From positions 4,984,001-5,048,000 of the forward strand of contig NZ_CP046401.1 in assembly GCF_009762775.1 (NCBI RefSeq): a stretch of 64,000 nucleotides of DNA. The letters run 5' to 3'. The position numbers were made by a program, and so were the translations under genes. Below, in pieces: positions 46,414 to 55,704 of this stretch (position 1 is the first letter of the stretch; every line of letters begins with the position of its first letter). The stretch is from Maribellus comscasis (GTDB lineage: Bacteria > Bacteroidota > Bacteroidia > Bacteroidales > Prolixibacteraceae). The notes below the pieces were generated by a model. It searched no databases and was not told the origin of the DNA. It saw nothing but the letters and a program-made list of their open reading frames with translations.

Positions 46414-47721
46414 ATGGATAAATGTATGTACCGGGAATCAATTGTCAGCTTAAAAAAATGGAAAGAAGATAAATTCCGTAAACCGCTTATTGTAAGAGGC
46501 GCCCGACAGGTAGGGAAAACATGGCTTTTACAGGAGTTTGGCCGTACCTCCTATGACAAACTCGTCTATGTAAATTTTGAAGAAACCCCGGCATTGCAGA
46601 ATATTTTTTCCAATGATTTTGACATTGAGCGAATCATCACGGTACTTCAAATACAGGCTCAAACAACGATAACAGCAGAAGATACACTGATTGTTCTTGA
46701 TGAGATACAGTCGGCGGAACGCGGGGTGACTTCCCTGAAATATTTTTGTGAAAACGCCCCACAATACCATATAATTGCTGCCGGTTCACTGCTTGGGATG
46801 GGATTGCACAGCCAGGTCTCGTTTCCGGTTGGCAAGGTCGATTTCCTGGACTTACGCCCACTTTCGTTTTATGAATTCCTGCTTTCATTGAATGAATCGG
46901 CGCTGGTCGATGCGTTAAAGGCGAAGAACTGGGGCGTCATTTCCATCTTTACCGAAAAACTGAAAGAATATCTACGTTATTACTTCTACGTGGGGGGAAT
47001 GCCAGAAGTCGTGTCTGCTTTTGTCCAGACCCGCGACTGGCAATTAGTCCGCCGGATTCAAAGCAGGATACTTAACTCGTATGAAGGTGATTTTTCAAAA
47101 CATGCGCCCAATGAGACCGTTCCCCGGATCCGGATGGTTTGGCAAAGTATCCCTTCGCAACTGGCCAAAGAGAATAAAAAATTTGTGTACGGGGTTATCA
47201 GGGAAGGCGCCCGTGCCAAAGATTTTGAGTTGGCCATCCAGTGGTTGGTGGATTGCGGCTTGCTGCTAAAAAGCCACCGGGTATCAAAACCGGGAATCCC
47301 GCTGGCAGCATACCAGGAAATTTCCGTATTCAAATTATTCCTGCACGATGTCGGCTTACTTGGCGCCATGGCAGGACTGGATGTACGGACAATTATTGAA
47401 GGCGATGAAATCTTTACCGAGTTCAAAGGCGCCCTCACCGAGCAGTACGTGATGCAACAACTGCGTTTGAACAGCGAACGGTATATCGGTTACTGGACAA
47501 ACGAAAGGAGCACTTCCGAAGTTGATTTTGTCATTCAGGAAGAAGGAAAGGTCATCCCGGTTGAAGTAAAGTCGGGTGAAAACCTGAAAGCGAGAAGCTT
47601 CCGGCTGTTTTGCGAAAAATACAAACCTTCAAAGGCTATCCGGACATCATTAACCAATTATAAGGAAGAAGAGTGGATGATAAATGTTCCATTATATGCC
47701 ATTGGGGAAGGGAATTTGTAA
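46414..47721 (+). CDS. AAA+ ATPase with DUF4143 domain
   Basis: 435 residues. AAA_14 domain: LIVRGARQVGKTWLLQEFG (Walker A 29-36) and LIVLDEIQSAER (Walker B ~92-97); then a winged-helix part and the C-terminal DUF4143 with a restriction-endonuclease-like fold (STSEVDFVIQEEGKVIPVEV ending in K, an ExK-like pattern). Such genes are very common in Bacteroidota and archaea and are of unknown role. It is the only plus-strand gene between mobC and mobB and is flanked by an imperfect inverted repeat downstream (47746-47828), so it is a probable insertion. The second Met, at 46426, is an alternative start. Confidence 0.85.
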   Translation: MDKCMYRESIVSLKKWKEDKFRKPLIVRGARQVGKTWLLQEFGRTSYDKLVYVNFEETPALQNIFSNDFDIERIITVLQIQAQTTITAEDTLIVLDEIQSAERGVTSLKYFCENAPQYHIIAAGSLLGMGLHSQVSFPVGKVDFLDLRPLSFYEFLLSLNESALVDALKAKNWGVISIFTEKLKEYLRYYFYVGGMPEVVSAFVQTRDWQLVRRIQSRILNSYEGDFSKHAPNETVPRIRMVWQSIPSQLAKENKKFVYGVIREGARAKDFELAIQWLVDCGLLLKSHRVSKPGIPLAAYQEISVFKLFLHDVGLLGAMAGLDVRTIIEGDEIFTEFKGALTEQYVMQQLRLNSERYIGYWTNERSTSEVDFVIQEEGKVIPVEVKSGENLKARSFRLFCEKYKPSKAIRTSLTNYKEEEWMINVPLYAIGEGNL

Positions 47722-47745
47722 ACAGCTCACAAAAAATGAAGATTT

Positions 47746-47828
47746 CGGGATATTTGGTTTATTTTTTCTTGTAGAAATGCACTTGAAGTACAGAAATACT
47801 CAAAAATATAAACCAAAAACAATATCCG
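47746..47828. repeat. Imperfect inverted repeat between AAA gene and mobB
   Basis: CGGGATATTTGGTTTATTTTT (from 47746) is mirrored by the complement of AAAAATATAAACC..AATATCCG (ending 47828). It lies between convergent genes and may be a bidirectional terminator or the end of the AAA-gene insertion. Confidence 0.4.
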
Positions 47829-47843
47829 ATTGAGATATCTTAT

Positions 47844-49106
47844 TTACATCTGCCTCCCATACCGCCGTTTCTTTTTCTTACGTTTTTTGCGAAGCTGTTG
47901 CTGATTCTCTGGATACGGTTCCGGTTCCGGCGAAAAAATTGAAAATAGGCTGCCAATAGCGGATTCAATATGCCCGGCTTGATTGTTGGCCAGTGAGAAC
48001 GGTTCAGCCGGAGGCGTGAACGGTTCTTTTTCGTCCGCCTGTTTTGTGTGTCCCTCAACTGTCGGGGACTCTCTAAACAGGTCGTTGAACACATTGGCAG
48101 AAAACTCTTTGCCCAGCCTGGAGCCGTTCAGGACACAACGGCTTTGATGGTCGATAAAAGTCACCCCGGTAATCCGCCCTGTATTGTTTCGCCGGAGATA
48201 AAGGTCAATATCCTTTTCCTTTAACTTTTGGCGCAGTTCCGTTTCACTTCCGGTTTCTCGCATCACCCCGGCAACCAACGGACGCATGCGTTCGCGGTAT
48301 CCCTTTTGTTTTACCTCGATGGCTGATTGCTCCATCCGTTTTTCAAGGGCATCAAAGCCAACTGTTTTCCCGAAAGCGGATGATTTGATTGGTGTACCGG
48401 CTTTGTTCCCTTCACCGTCCAATGCCGAATAGAGCAATCCCCGGTAAGGTTTTCCGCTTCGCGTTCCCTGCACTTCTTCCACACCAATGTTGTAGAGGGA
48501 TAACAGGGCACGATATTCACCCATCGTCTGGAACCTGTACATCGCAACTGCCGGTTTAATAACCGAACCTATTTGCCTTTTCAAATCACCTTCTTTTACA
48601 TCAACGGGCTTAAACTGCCATTGTTCCAACTGTTTTTGTTCTTTGGCGTGGTGCAGTCCGTATTTCTTTTCCAGCTTTTCAGTTGCAGCCACACTCCGTA
48701 AATTGCGTTTGCTGTCGTTGATTTTTTTGCCTTCGCTGTCCACCTGTAACGATACGATATGAATATGTTCCCGCCCGATGTCCGAATGTTTGAAAATCAG
48801 GTATGGCTGAGCTCCGTAACCCATCTGCTGCAGATATTCACGTCCGATGTCTGCCAGTTGTTCATTTGTTAACCTGTCGTCCGGGTGCGGGTTAAGCGAA
48901 ATATGGATGACCGGCTTTTCCGTCCGGTAATGCGAGGGCAGCCAGCGGTTAAAGGCATCGGTGCATGCTATTACGCTAAACCGACCATCTTCTGGTTCAG
49001 AAATAACATTGGATGCGAGTATCTTTCCCAAGCCTTTGTTTACCTTCTCCTGGTTGTAGGCAAGTGCGCCGTAAATGTCTTTTCCGGTGGTTATTTTGGC
49101 AATCAT
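47844..49106 (-). CDS. mobB: MobB relaxase
   Basis: 420 residues. The N-terminal relaxase/mobilization-nuclease domain has PVIHISLNPHPDD and the metal-binding HSDIGREHIHIVS (His107, His114, His116). Tyr12 or Tyr17 near the N terminus could be the nicking residue. The C-terminal third is charged and ends in a Lys/Arg tract (KKRKKKKRR). It would nick oriT and pilot the strand during transfer, together with MobA. It lies 6 nt downstream of mobA. Confidence 0.92.
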   Translation of the reverse strand: MIAKITTGKDIYGALAYNQEKVNKGLGKILASNVISEPEDGRFSVIACTDAFNRWLPSHYRTEKPVIHISLNPHPDDRLTNEQLADIGREYLQQMGYGAQPYLIFKHSDIGREHIHIVSLQVDSEGKKINDSKRNLRSVAATEKLEKKYGLHHAKEQKQLEQWQFKPVDVKEGDLKRQIGSVIKPAVAMYRFQTMGEYRALLSLYNIGVEEVQGTRSGKPYRGLLYSALDGEGNKAGTPIKSSAFGKTVGFDALEKRMEQSAIEVKQKGYRERMRPLVAGVMRETGSETELRQKLKEKDIDLYLRRNNTGRITGVTFIDHQSRCVLNGSRLGKEFSANVFNDLFRESPTVEGHTKQADEKEPFTPPAEPFSLANNQAGHIESAIGSLFSIFSPEPEPYPENQQQLRKKRKKKKRRYGRQM

Positions 49107-49112
49107 AACGGA

Positions 49113-49547
49113 TTATTTCTGTAGATATTTCTTCTCAAACTCTTTCGACAAGGCGATAATTTGTTGCCCGGTTACAGCCAGTTCTGTGGTCAGTTTTTCC
49201 AGTTTAAAGAGCAATGCCAGTGCTTTTTTATGCGAAAAATTGCTGTGCAGTTCCTTTACAACCTGGTTGTAATTGGTTCCTACTCCCCGAAACTGGGCAA
49301 AAAAAGTAGTCAGTTTTGCCACGTATTCGAGCATCGCCCTGTCGGTTTTAACCACACGGAACGGCTGGCCGAATACCCGCGCTTTAATAAAAACGGCTTT
49401 TGCCTTTACCCCCGATTGTTCAAATAATGTCAGAAAACGGGCATATTCACGGGCGTTAAAGCGTACCATAACGCACTCTGTTACGGGGTCGCTTTTGGCA
49501 GGGCGTCCCCCTTTTCGCCTTCGGCGATTTGTATTTTCCTGTTTCAT
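49113..49547 (-). CDS. mobA: MobA relaxosome accessory protein
   Basis: 144 residues. Highly basic N terminus (RRRRKGGRPAK) and a ribbon-helix-helix strand (TECVMVRFNAREYARFLTLF), followed by helices of the MobC/BmgB-like domain (FFAQFRGVGTNYNQVVKEL). It would bind oriT and help MobB nick. The element motif AACACTAAAATATCC (minus strand) ends 5 nt before its ATG. Confidence 0.9.
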   Translation of the reverse strand: MKQENTNRRRRKGGRPAKSDPVTECVMVRFNAREYARFLTLFEQSGVKAKAVFIKARVFGQPFRVVKTDRAMLEYVAKLTTFFAQFRGVGTNYNQVVKELHSNFSHKKALALLFKLEKLTTELAVTGQQIIALSKEFEKKYLQK

Positions 49548-49552
49548 CTGTC

Positions 49553-49567
49553 GGATATTTTAGTGTT
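49553..49567 (-). promoter_or_regulatory. Recurrent element motif, copy 3
   Basis: On the minus strand this reads AACACTAAAATATCC, five bases before the mobA ATG. It differs at one base from the copies at 52317 and 62254. Confidence 0.55.
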
Positions 49568-50281
49568 TCAAAAATCCGGTACCATAACACAGTCATTGTA
49601 ACTGTCCTTATCAAAAAGCAGCGACTTCGGAGCCTGCTTTTCTCCCCTTGCGGGCAAGCGGTTTTGGGTTACGTGAAATGAAATGAGTAACTCAAAACAC
49701 AGCTTGCTATTTGCCACTTTGCAAATACAATCTGTCCGCCATCCGGACAGATAAATTGACGGGCTGCAAAAATGATGGATAGCAGTCTGACCTGTTACCG
49801 GTATCGAACCGGAGGCAAAGTTAACGGTCATTGCAATTGGCTGAATAATATGCAATTGTGCCAAGATTTACCACTTTGAAGCCAGATACTGCCACTTTCT
49901 TCAAAACCATCAGAAACAGTTTTTTATTGGCCTTTATTTGCATAGAAAATAAGGAGAGCAGGCATGTACGAAAATTTGAAAACAAGCTCAAATGTGTGTT
50001 CCTGCAACCAAAAATAAATAGTTGAACAGATGGAGACATACTCAGTCAGAAAAACAGGAATGTACAGGTGTACTACAAAACGCAAAAGCGCAAATGTTTA
50101 TGCACGTTTTTAGGTTTTTATGCTTTTGCACATTTAAGCCTGTTCACTTGTGTTTGCATTGCAATATAACCAAGTAAACACGCAGGTATGCAGACAGGAT
50201 AAATTGTAGCTAAACAGGAAAATGAATCCGCACAGGAATAAATAAATAAATAAATAAATGTTTCACGAAAAGTACATACAA
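49568..50281. other. Probable oriT and divergent control region
   Basis: About 710 bp between divergent mobA and traA. It holds three hairpins: TATTTGC/GCAAATA (49708-49727), CTGTCCG/CGGACAG (49732-49750), and the wide pair GCAAAAGC (50082-50089)/GCTTTTGC (50122-50129). On the minus strand a TAACTTTG -7 box (49816-49823) points at mobA. CCACTTT occurs three times. Position and structure fit oriT upstream of mobA; the nick site is not identified. A 98-codon frame on the minus strand is probably not a gene. Confidence 0.55.
50237..50259 (+). repeat. AATA tetranucleotide tract before traA
   Basis: AATA is repeated in tandem over 23 bases and ends in the ATG at 50258. Variation in copy number would change the spacing between promoter and start. 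Confidence 0.7.
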
Positions 50282-51034
50282 ATGAAAAAGAAACCGATTT
50301 ATGTAGCTTTCTCTACCCAAAAGGGCGGAGCGGGCAAGACAACACTGACCGTACTTGTTGCCAGTTATCTTCATTATCTCAGGGATTACAATGTGGCCGT
50401 GATAGACTGCGATTACCCGCAACACTCTATCGTGGAGATGCGCGAAAGGGATTTAAAGCTGGCGCTTGACGACGAGTATTATAAGAAGATGGCTTACGAG
50501 CAATTCACCCGGATAAACAAAAAAGCGTATCCGGTAATTGAGAGTAACACGAAAGAAGCCATAGCAGATGCCGAATACCTGATTCCGCAGGGCGATTATG
50601 ATTTTATCTTCTTCGACCTGCCGGGAACAATGAACAACGAACACCTGATACATTCACTGGCGGAAATGGATTACCTGATTGCACCCATCAGCGCCGACCG
50701 CGTAGTTCTGGAAAGCACCCTCAATTACCTGCTCGTGGTAAAAGAGCACATTATGCAGCCGGGCAAATCCAACATCAAAAACCTGTACCTGCTCTGGAAT
50801 ATGGTAGATGGCCGTGAAAAGTCGGAACTGTATGAAGTTTATGAAACAGTGATTGGAGAATTGGGCTTTCAAATGTTTGGTACCTTTTTGCCCGATACAA
50901 AACGGTTCCGGCATGAACAATCCTTCAATCACAAGTCCCTGTTCCGTTCTACACTGTTCGCTCCGGATAAAGCACTCCTGAAAGGGAGTAACCTCGATAT
51001 GCTTGCAGATGAATTTCTTAACCGGATTAAATAA
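50282..51034 (+). CDS. traA: TraA, ParA-family ATPase
   Basis: 250 residues from the ATG at 50282 (MKKKPIYVAFSTQKGGAGKT); an in-frame ATG at 50258 ends the AATA tract and adds eight residues. Deviant Walker A KGGAGKTTL, then VAVIDCDYPQHS (Walker A') and FIFFDLPGTMNN (Walker B). First gene of the tra operon, as in CTnDOT, where TraA is ParA-like. It may position or stabilise the element; not essential for pore function as far as known. Confidence 0.88.
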   Translation: MKKKPIYVAFSTQKGGAGKTTLTVLVASYLHYLRDYNVAVIDCDYPQHSIVEMRERDLKLALDDEYYKKMAYEQFTRINKKAYPVIESNTKEAIADAEYLIPQGDYDFIFFDLPGTMNNEHLIHSLAEMDYLIAPISADRVVLESTLNYLLVVKEHIMQPGKSNIKNLYLLWNMVDGREKSELYEVYETVIGELGFQMFGTFLPDTKRFRHEQSFNHKSLFRSTLFAPDKALLKGSNLDMLADEFLNRIK

Positions 51035-51039
51035 GGTTC

Positions 51040-51477
51040 ATGGACAAAAAAGATAAACAGGAAAAACTGGATGCCTCCTTTATTATCAGTCAGGCTAAAA
51101 GCCGGAACCGACCTTTGAGCCCGTACTCTCACCCTTCAGGAGAAAAACGGAAAGAGGATACAGAAGAAGTATCGAAACAACCGGAAATAAAACATGGTTT
51201 GGATGAGAAATCGCAGGATGAGCCACGCAAACGTAAAACCAAAGAATCGGATTATGAAGCGCTCTTTTTCAAAGAAGCAGAAGTTAAAACCCGTAGTGGC
51301 AAAGTAGTCTATATCCGCAAAGAGTTTCATGACCGTATCCTTAAAATAGTCAGGGTGATTGGAGAAAACGAACTGTCCTTGTTCAGCTACCTGGACAATG
51401 TACTGGAACACCACTTTGCCATGTTCCAGGAGGACATTACTAAACTGTACAAGAAAAAGAATACTGATATATTTTGA
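51040..51477 (+). CDS. traB: TraB-position protein, DUF3408
   Basis: 145 residues. The N-terminal half is charged and probably disordered; the C-terminal half (VYIRKEFHDRILKIVRVIGE, NELSLFSYLDNVLEHHF) is the DUF3408 ribbon-helix-helix-like domain common in Bacteroidota elements. It starts 5 nt after traA. A DNA-binding role is likely but unproven. Confidence 0.8.
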   Translation: MDKKDKQEKLDASFIISQAKSRNRPLSPYSHPSGEKRKEDTEEVSKQPEIKHGLDEKSQDEPRKRKTKESDYEALFFKEAEVKTRSGKVVYIRKEFHDRILKIVRVIGENELSLFSYLDNVLEHHFAMFQEDITKLYKKKNTDIF

Positions 51478-51508
51478 AATAGGGAGACGGTTCTAATTCC
51501 AGAAACAG

Positions 51509-52255
51509 ATGATAACAATTACACCCAATACCGTGTTGGCACTGCTTGTTGTTTTTGCCATAATTTACGCGCTCTGGACGATGTACTTTTTCATTTCTGA
51601 AAACCGGCGTTTTCAGAAAGAAAACAGCGAGACAATGCTTCGGGAACAAGACAAGAAAAAGAATAAAGGTGATATTGTCGGCAAAAGCCAGTTTGTCCTC
51701 AAGGAACGCATTCCTGTGACACAAACTGCCAAAGAAGCTGACAACGAAAAAGAAAAGGGGAAAGGAAATATATTTGCCCTGTCAGATGTACCAAAAGAAC
51801 ATTCCCGAATAATTCCAGCGGACAAACTGGACGAAGTTTTCGGAGAAGTTCCTCCCGGCGAAGCCAACCCGCCACTCGACATTGACTGCCCGATGTCGGA
51901 AGAACCGGAATCTGAGGATGAAGAGGAAGAATACGAAGCCTTACAGGTTTCAGGCCGTTCACTGGCCGAGGGAATCAGTTTTGAACAAATGGGCGAAGCC
52001 TACCGCACCGTGGTACACAATCCAATTATTACTGAAGAGAAGAAAGAAGAAACAGGACGAGTTCTTCTGCACCTGAAACATACCGATATGTTTGAAGCAA
52101 TGGTTTCAGGTGGACCCGAGAGGGAGGACAGGGTCGGTGGATTAATTAATTCATACCTGAAAGCTTTTCATCAGCGGAAAGCCGGAGAGTCAGGAGAAAA
52201 TAAGCCTTCTGCGACCTCTGTTCCCAAAGGGTTTGACATCAGAAATTATGTCTAA
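51509..52255 (+). CDS. TraD-position conjugation protein
   Basis: 248 residues. One N-terminal transmembrane helix (NTVLALLVVFAIIYALWTMY, ~6-26), a Lys/Glu-rich linker with an acidic cluster (SEEPESEDEEEEYEAL), and a C-terminal helical part. It matches in size, topology and place the TraC/TraD proteins of CTnDOT-type elements, whose role is undefined. It lies 31 nt after the DUF3408 gene. Confidence 0.65.
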   Translation: MITITPNTVLALLVVFAIIYALWTMYFFISENRRFQKENSETMLREQDKKKNKGDIVGKSQFVLKERIPVTQTAKEADNEKEKGKGNIFALSDVPKEHSRIIPADKLDEVFGEVPPGEANPPLDIDCPMSEEPESEDEEEEYEALQVSGRSLAEGISFEQMGEAYRTVVHNPIITEEKKEETGRVLLHLKHTDMFEAMVSGGPEREDRVGGLINSYLKAFHQRKAGESGENKPSATSVPKGFDIRNYV

Positions 52256-52402
52256 CACATTAAAATGCAAACGAATGAAAAAACACGATTACGGATAGGA
52301 AGGCTCATTTCACCCGACCACTAAAATATCCAAAACAACAAACATTTTATTTACCCGGTGCGGGGGTTAAATAGCTCCCGCACCATAAACAAAGAAACCA
52401 AT
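52256..52402 (+). other. Leader between TraD-like gene and traE
   Basis: 147 bp with an element motif (52317-52331) and a GCGGG..CCCGC inverted repeat (about 52361-52382). A 19-codon frame from 52265 (MQTNEKTRLRIGR) ends in the motif itself, at its TAA; it may be a leader peptide or chance. Confidence 0.35.
52317..52331 (+). promoter_or_regulatory. Recurrent element motif, copy 4
   Basis: ACCACTAAAATATCC, followed by AAAACAACAAACA, 71 bp before traE. The same motif and a similar AAAACAAACAAG tail occur before traN. Confidence 0.6.
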
Positions 52403-52705
52403 ATGACAAAAAAGAAGATTTTGATGCAGGCAGCTTTCTTAATGGCTGCTGTTTCAACCGCATTTGCACAGGGCGATGGCACCGCCGGGATTACAGAAGC
52501 TACCAATATGGTTACTTCGTATTTTGATCCCGGAACCAAACTGATTTATGCCATTGGCGCAGTGGTAGGACTTATCGGCGGAATCAAAGTTTACAACAAG
52601 TTCAGCTCGGGAGACCCGGACACCAGTAAAACTGCTGCAAGCTGGTTCGGGGCATGTATTTTCCTAATTGTTGCTGCTACCATTCTGCGTTCCTTCTTCC
52701 TTTAA
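52403..52705 (+). CDS. traE: TraE, DUF4134 membrane protein
   Basis: 100 residues from the ATG at 52403 (MTKKKILMQAAFLMAAVSTAFAQ, a signal peptide); a longer in-frame start at 52358 is unlikely. Two hydrophobic helices follow (LIYAIGAVVGLIGGIKVYN, SWFGACIFLIVAATILRSFF). The layout is that of a VirB2/VirB3-like pilin subunit, and DUF4134 is the standard TraE of this class. It would form part of the conjugation pilus or pore. Confidence 0.88.
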   Translation: MTKKKILMQAAFLMAAVSTAFAQGDGTAGITEATNMVTSYFDPGTKLIYAIGAVVGLIGGIKVYNKFSSGDPDTSKTAASWFGACIFLIVAATILRSFFL

Positions 52706-52725
52706 TTGATTTCCCGAAAATTATT

Positions 52726-53055
52726 ATGGAGTACAATATCAACAAAGGAATTGGCAAAAGCGTGGAATTTCGCGGTCTGAAATCACAATACCTGTTCATT
52801 TTCGCTGCCGGGCTGCTTGCCGTGTTCGTGGTGTTTGTCATCCTCTATATGGCAGGTGTCGATCAGTGGGTTTGTATCGGGTTTGGTGTGATTGCCGCGT
52901 CAGTGCTGGTATGGCTGACTTTCAACCTGAATACCCGTTACGGCGAATCAGGACTGATGAAGCTCATGGCAAAAAAACAGCATCCCCGTTACCTGATTAA
53001 CCGGAAAGTTCCCCGCAGCCTTTTCCAAAAAGTAAGAAAGGAGAATGCAGCATGA
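52726..53055 (+). CDS. traF: TraF, DUF4133 membrane protein
   Basis: 109 residues from the ATG at 52726 (MEYNINKGIGKSVEFRGLK). Two adjacent transmembrane helices (YLFIFAAGLLAVFVVFVILY, VCIGFGVIAASVLVWLTFNL) and a basic C terminus. A VirB3-like part of the transfer channel. It overlaps traG by 4 nt, as VirB3 and VirB4 genes often do. Confidence 0.88.
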   Translation: MEYNINKGIGKSVEFRGLKSQYLFIFAAGLLAVFVVFVILYMAGVDQWVCIGFGVIAASVLVWLTFNLNTRYGESGLMKLMAKKQHPRYLINRKVPRSLFQKVRKENAA

Positions 53056-55079
53056 GGAATATCCTAAAAGCAACGACTATCGAAAGCAAGTTCCCGCTAC
53101 TAAGTGTTGAGCATGACTGTATTGTCAGCAAGGATGCCGATATAACAGTAGTTTTCCGTGTAACCCTGCCGGAACTGTTTACGGTAACTTCGCCCGAATA
53201 CGAAGCCATTCATTCTGCCTGGGCCAAAGCTGTCAAGGTGCTTCCAGATTACAGTGTAATACAGAAGCAGGATTGGTTTATCCATGAAACTTACCAGCCT
53301 AAAACCGAAGACAGAGAAATGAGTTTTCTGTCGCGCAGTTATGAGCGTCATTTTAATGAACGTCCGTACCTGAAACATGAATGCTTTCTTTACCTAACCC
53401 AAACGACCAAAGAGCGAATGCGGATGCAAAGCAACTTTTCATCCCTCTGCCGGGGCAATATCATACCCAAAGAAGTCAATAAAGACAATACGGTCAGGTT
53501 CCTGGAAGCTGTAGGACAGTTTGAGCGGATTATCAATGACAGTGGTTTTATAAGCCTTGCCCGGCTTACGACCGATGAGATTGTCGGAACACCGAAAAAT
53601 GCCGGGTTAATCGAAAAGTACTTTTCGCTTTCGCTCGACAACACCACCAGTCTGAAAGACATGGAGCTGGGAGCGGACAGCCTCCGGATTGGTGAAAAAC
53701 GTGTATGTCTGCATACCTTATCCGATGTGGAAGATTTACCCGGAAAGGTGGGCACTGACATGCGTTACGAAAAACTATCCACCGACCGGAGCGACTGCCT
53801 CTTATCGTTTGCCGCTCCCGTTGGGCTTTTGCTTGCCTGTGACCATGTATATAACCAGTATTTGTTTTTGGATGACAGTGCGGAAAACCTGCGGAAGTTT
53901 GAAAAGAGCGCCCGAAATATGCAATCGTTATCACGGTACAGCCGGGGCAATGCCATTAACAAGGAATGGATTGACCTTTACCTGAACGAAGCCCACTCTC
54001 ACGGGCTGACTTCTATCCGGGCTCATTTTAACGTAATGGCATGGAGTGAGGATGAGCAGGAACTAAAGCATATTCGTAACGAAGTTGGTTCTCAACTGGC
54101 ATTAATGGAGTGCAAGCCACGACATAATACGGTGGATGCAGCTACCCTTTATTGGGCAGCCATGCCGGGCAATGCGGGCGACTTTCCGTTAGAAGAAAGC
54201 TTTTACACTTTTATCGAACAGGCACTTTGCTTCTTTACCGAAGAAACCAATTACCGCTCGTCACCGTCACCTTTTGGCATTAAGATGTGCGACCGCGTAA
54301 ATGGGAACCCTATCCATCTGGATATTTCTGATTTACCCATGAAAAAAGGGATTATTACCAACCGGAATAAATTTGTGCTGGGGCCAAGCGGAAGCGGAAA
54401 GTCGTTCTTTATGAACCACCTTGTGAGGCAGTATTACGAACAGGGAACCCATGTTGTGCTGGTGGATACCGGTAACAGCTACCAGGGATTGTGTGAAATG
54501 ATTCACCGGAAAACCAAGGGGGAAGATGGGGTTTATTTCACCTATACCGAAGAACACCCGATTTCATTCAACCCGTTTTTTACCGACGATTATGTATTTG
54601 ATGTGGAAAAGAAAGACAGCATCAAAACCTTGCTCCTGACCCTGTGGAAAAGTGAAGACGACAAAGTGTCCAAAACCGAAAGCGGTGAACTGGGCAGTGC
54701 AGTATCAGCTTATATCCACCGGATACAGGAAAACCGGAATATCATACCCTGTTTTAATACTTTTTATGAGTACATGCGCGATGATTACCGCCGTGAACTG
54801 GAAAAACGGGAAATCAAGGTTGGCAGGGACGATTTCAATATCGACAATATGCTGACCACCCTAAGGCAGTATTACCGGGGTGGACGCTTTGATTTTTTGC
54901 TGAACTCGGATAAAAATATCGACCTGCTTTCCAAACGCTTTATCGTATTCGAGATAGATGCCATTAAGGAAAACCGCGAGCTTTTTCCCGTGGTGACCAT
55001 CATCATCATGGAGGCTTTTATCAACAAAATGCGCCGTCTGAAAGGGGTCAGAAAACAATTGATAGTGGAAGAGGCATGG
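53052..55079 (+). CDS. traG: TraG conjugation ATPase (VirB4-like), 5' exon
   Basis: 676 residues of the VirB4-type ATPase. The N-terminal domain precedes Walker A GPSGSGKSFFMNH (444-451), and the exon ends in the Walker B strand KQLIVEEAW. Unspliced, the frame would stop at 55083 and the protein would lack the C-terminal ATPase lobe. The remaining 157 residues are at 57480-57950. Joined at Trp-Lys, the product is about 833 residues, the normal length for TraG. It powers pilus assembly and DNA transfer at the inner membrane. Exon end is placed by protein conservation (EEAW-KAIAS), within about 3 nt. Confidence 0.88.
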
Positions 55080-55704
55080 CTGTGACATGTAAGTCTTGTA
55101 AGTGATTGTTCAACTGGTTATTGCAAGCGAGTGATAATTTGATTGAACCTGTTGTTTCGTCAACAGTAGCCTAGGGCACATGCGATAGTAAGTAATCAAT
55201 TCGTATGAGAGCTGTCCTGACAATGAAGCCCTTCCGAAAGGAGGAGTCAGAACCGTGAGGGGACGACAACCGCTGTTAGCATCAAATGGTGGGGGAGCTA
55301 GGCTGAATGGTATGAATAACATAATGTGAACCGTTGATAAACGTCGTAACTTCGAATGAGCTGTTAATGATGCCGGGCTCTAACCCAAAAGGGGCGCAGT
55401 CGGCTAACCTTTTCCACGCTAAGGTTACACGAACATAAGTACTGCCGGCGGATAGACGGATTCTAACCCATTCTTTTGTCACTTACAGGGAACATGGTAA
55501 GCCCGTATTTCTCCCCGTTTACGGGGTAAGCTGACCGTAAGGGAAGCCGAATGGAATGCGGGTATAGGAATGCAGAAAAAGCGAATGCCTTTCTGTAATG
55601 GAAAGGATAGAGATTGAAACATTATCTCACACGAAAGTGGGCAGACTTCTGCAAGGTGACTTTTTACAAGAAACTTTTAGAACTTATCTAAAGAAGAAAA
55701 GCAA

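Noticed and set aside
49568-49864. 98-codon minus-strand frame upstream of mobA
   Set aside because: It covers the hairpin-rich oriT candidate, has no domain pattern, and its composition follows the repeats; more likely non-coding DNA.
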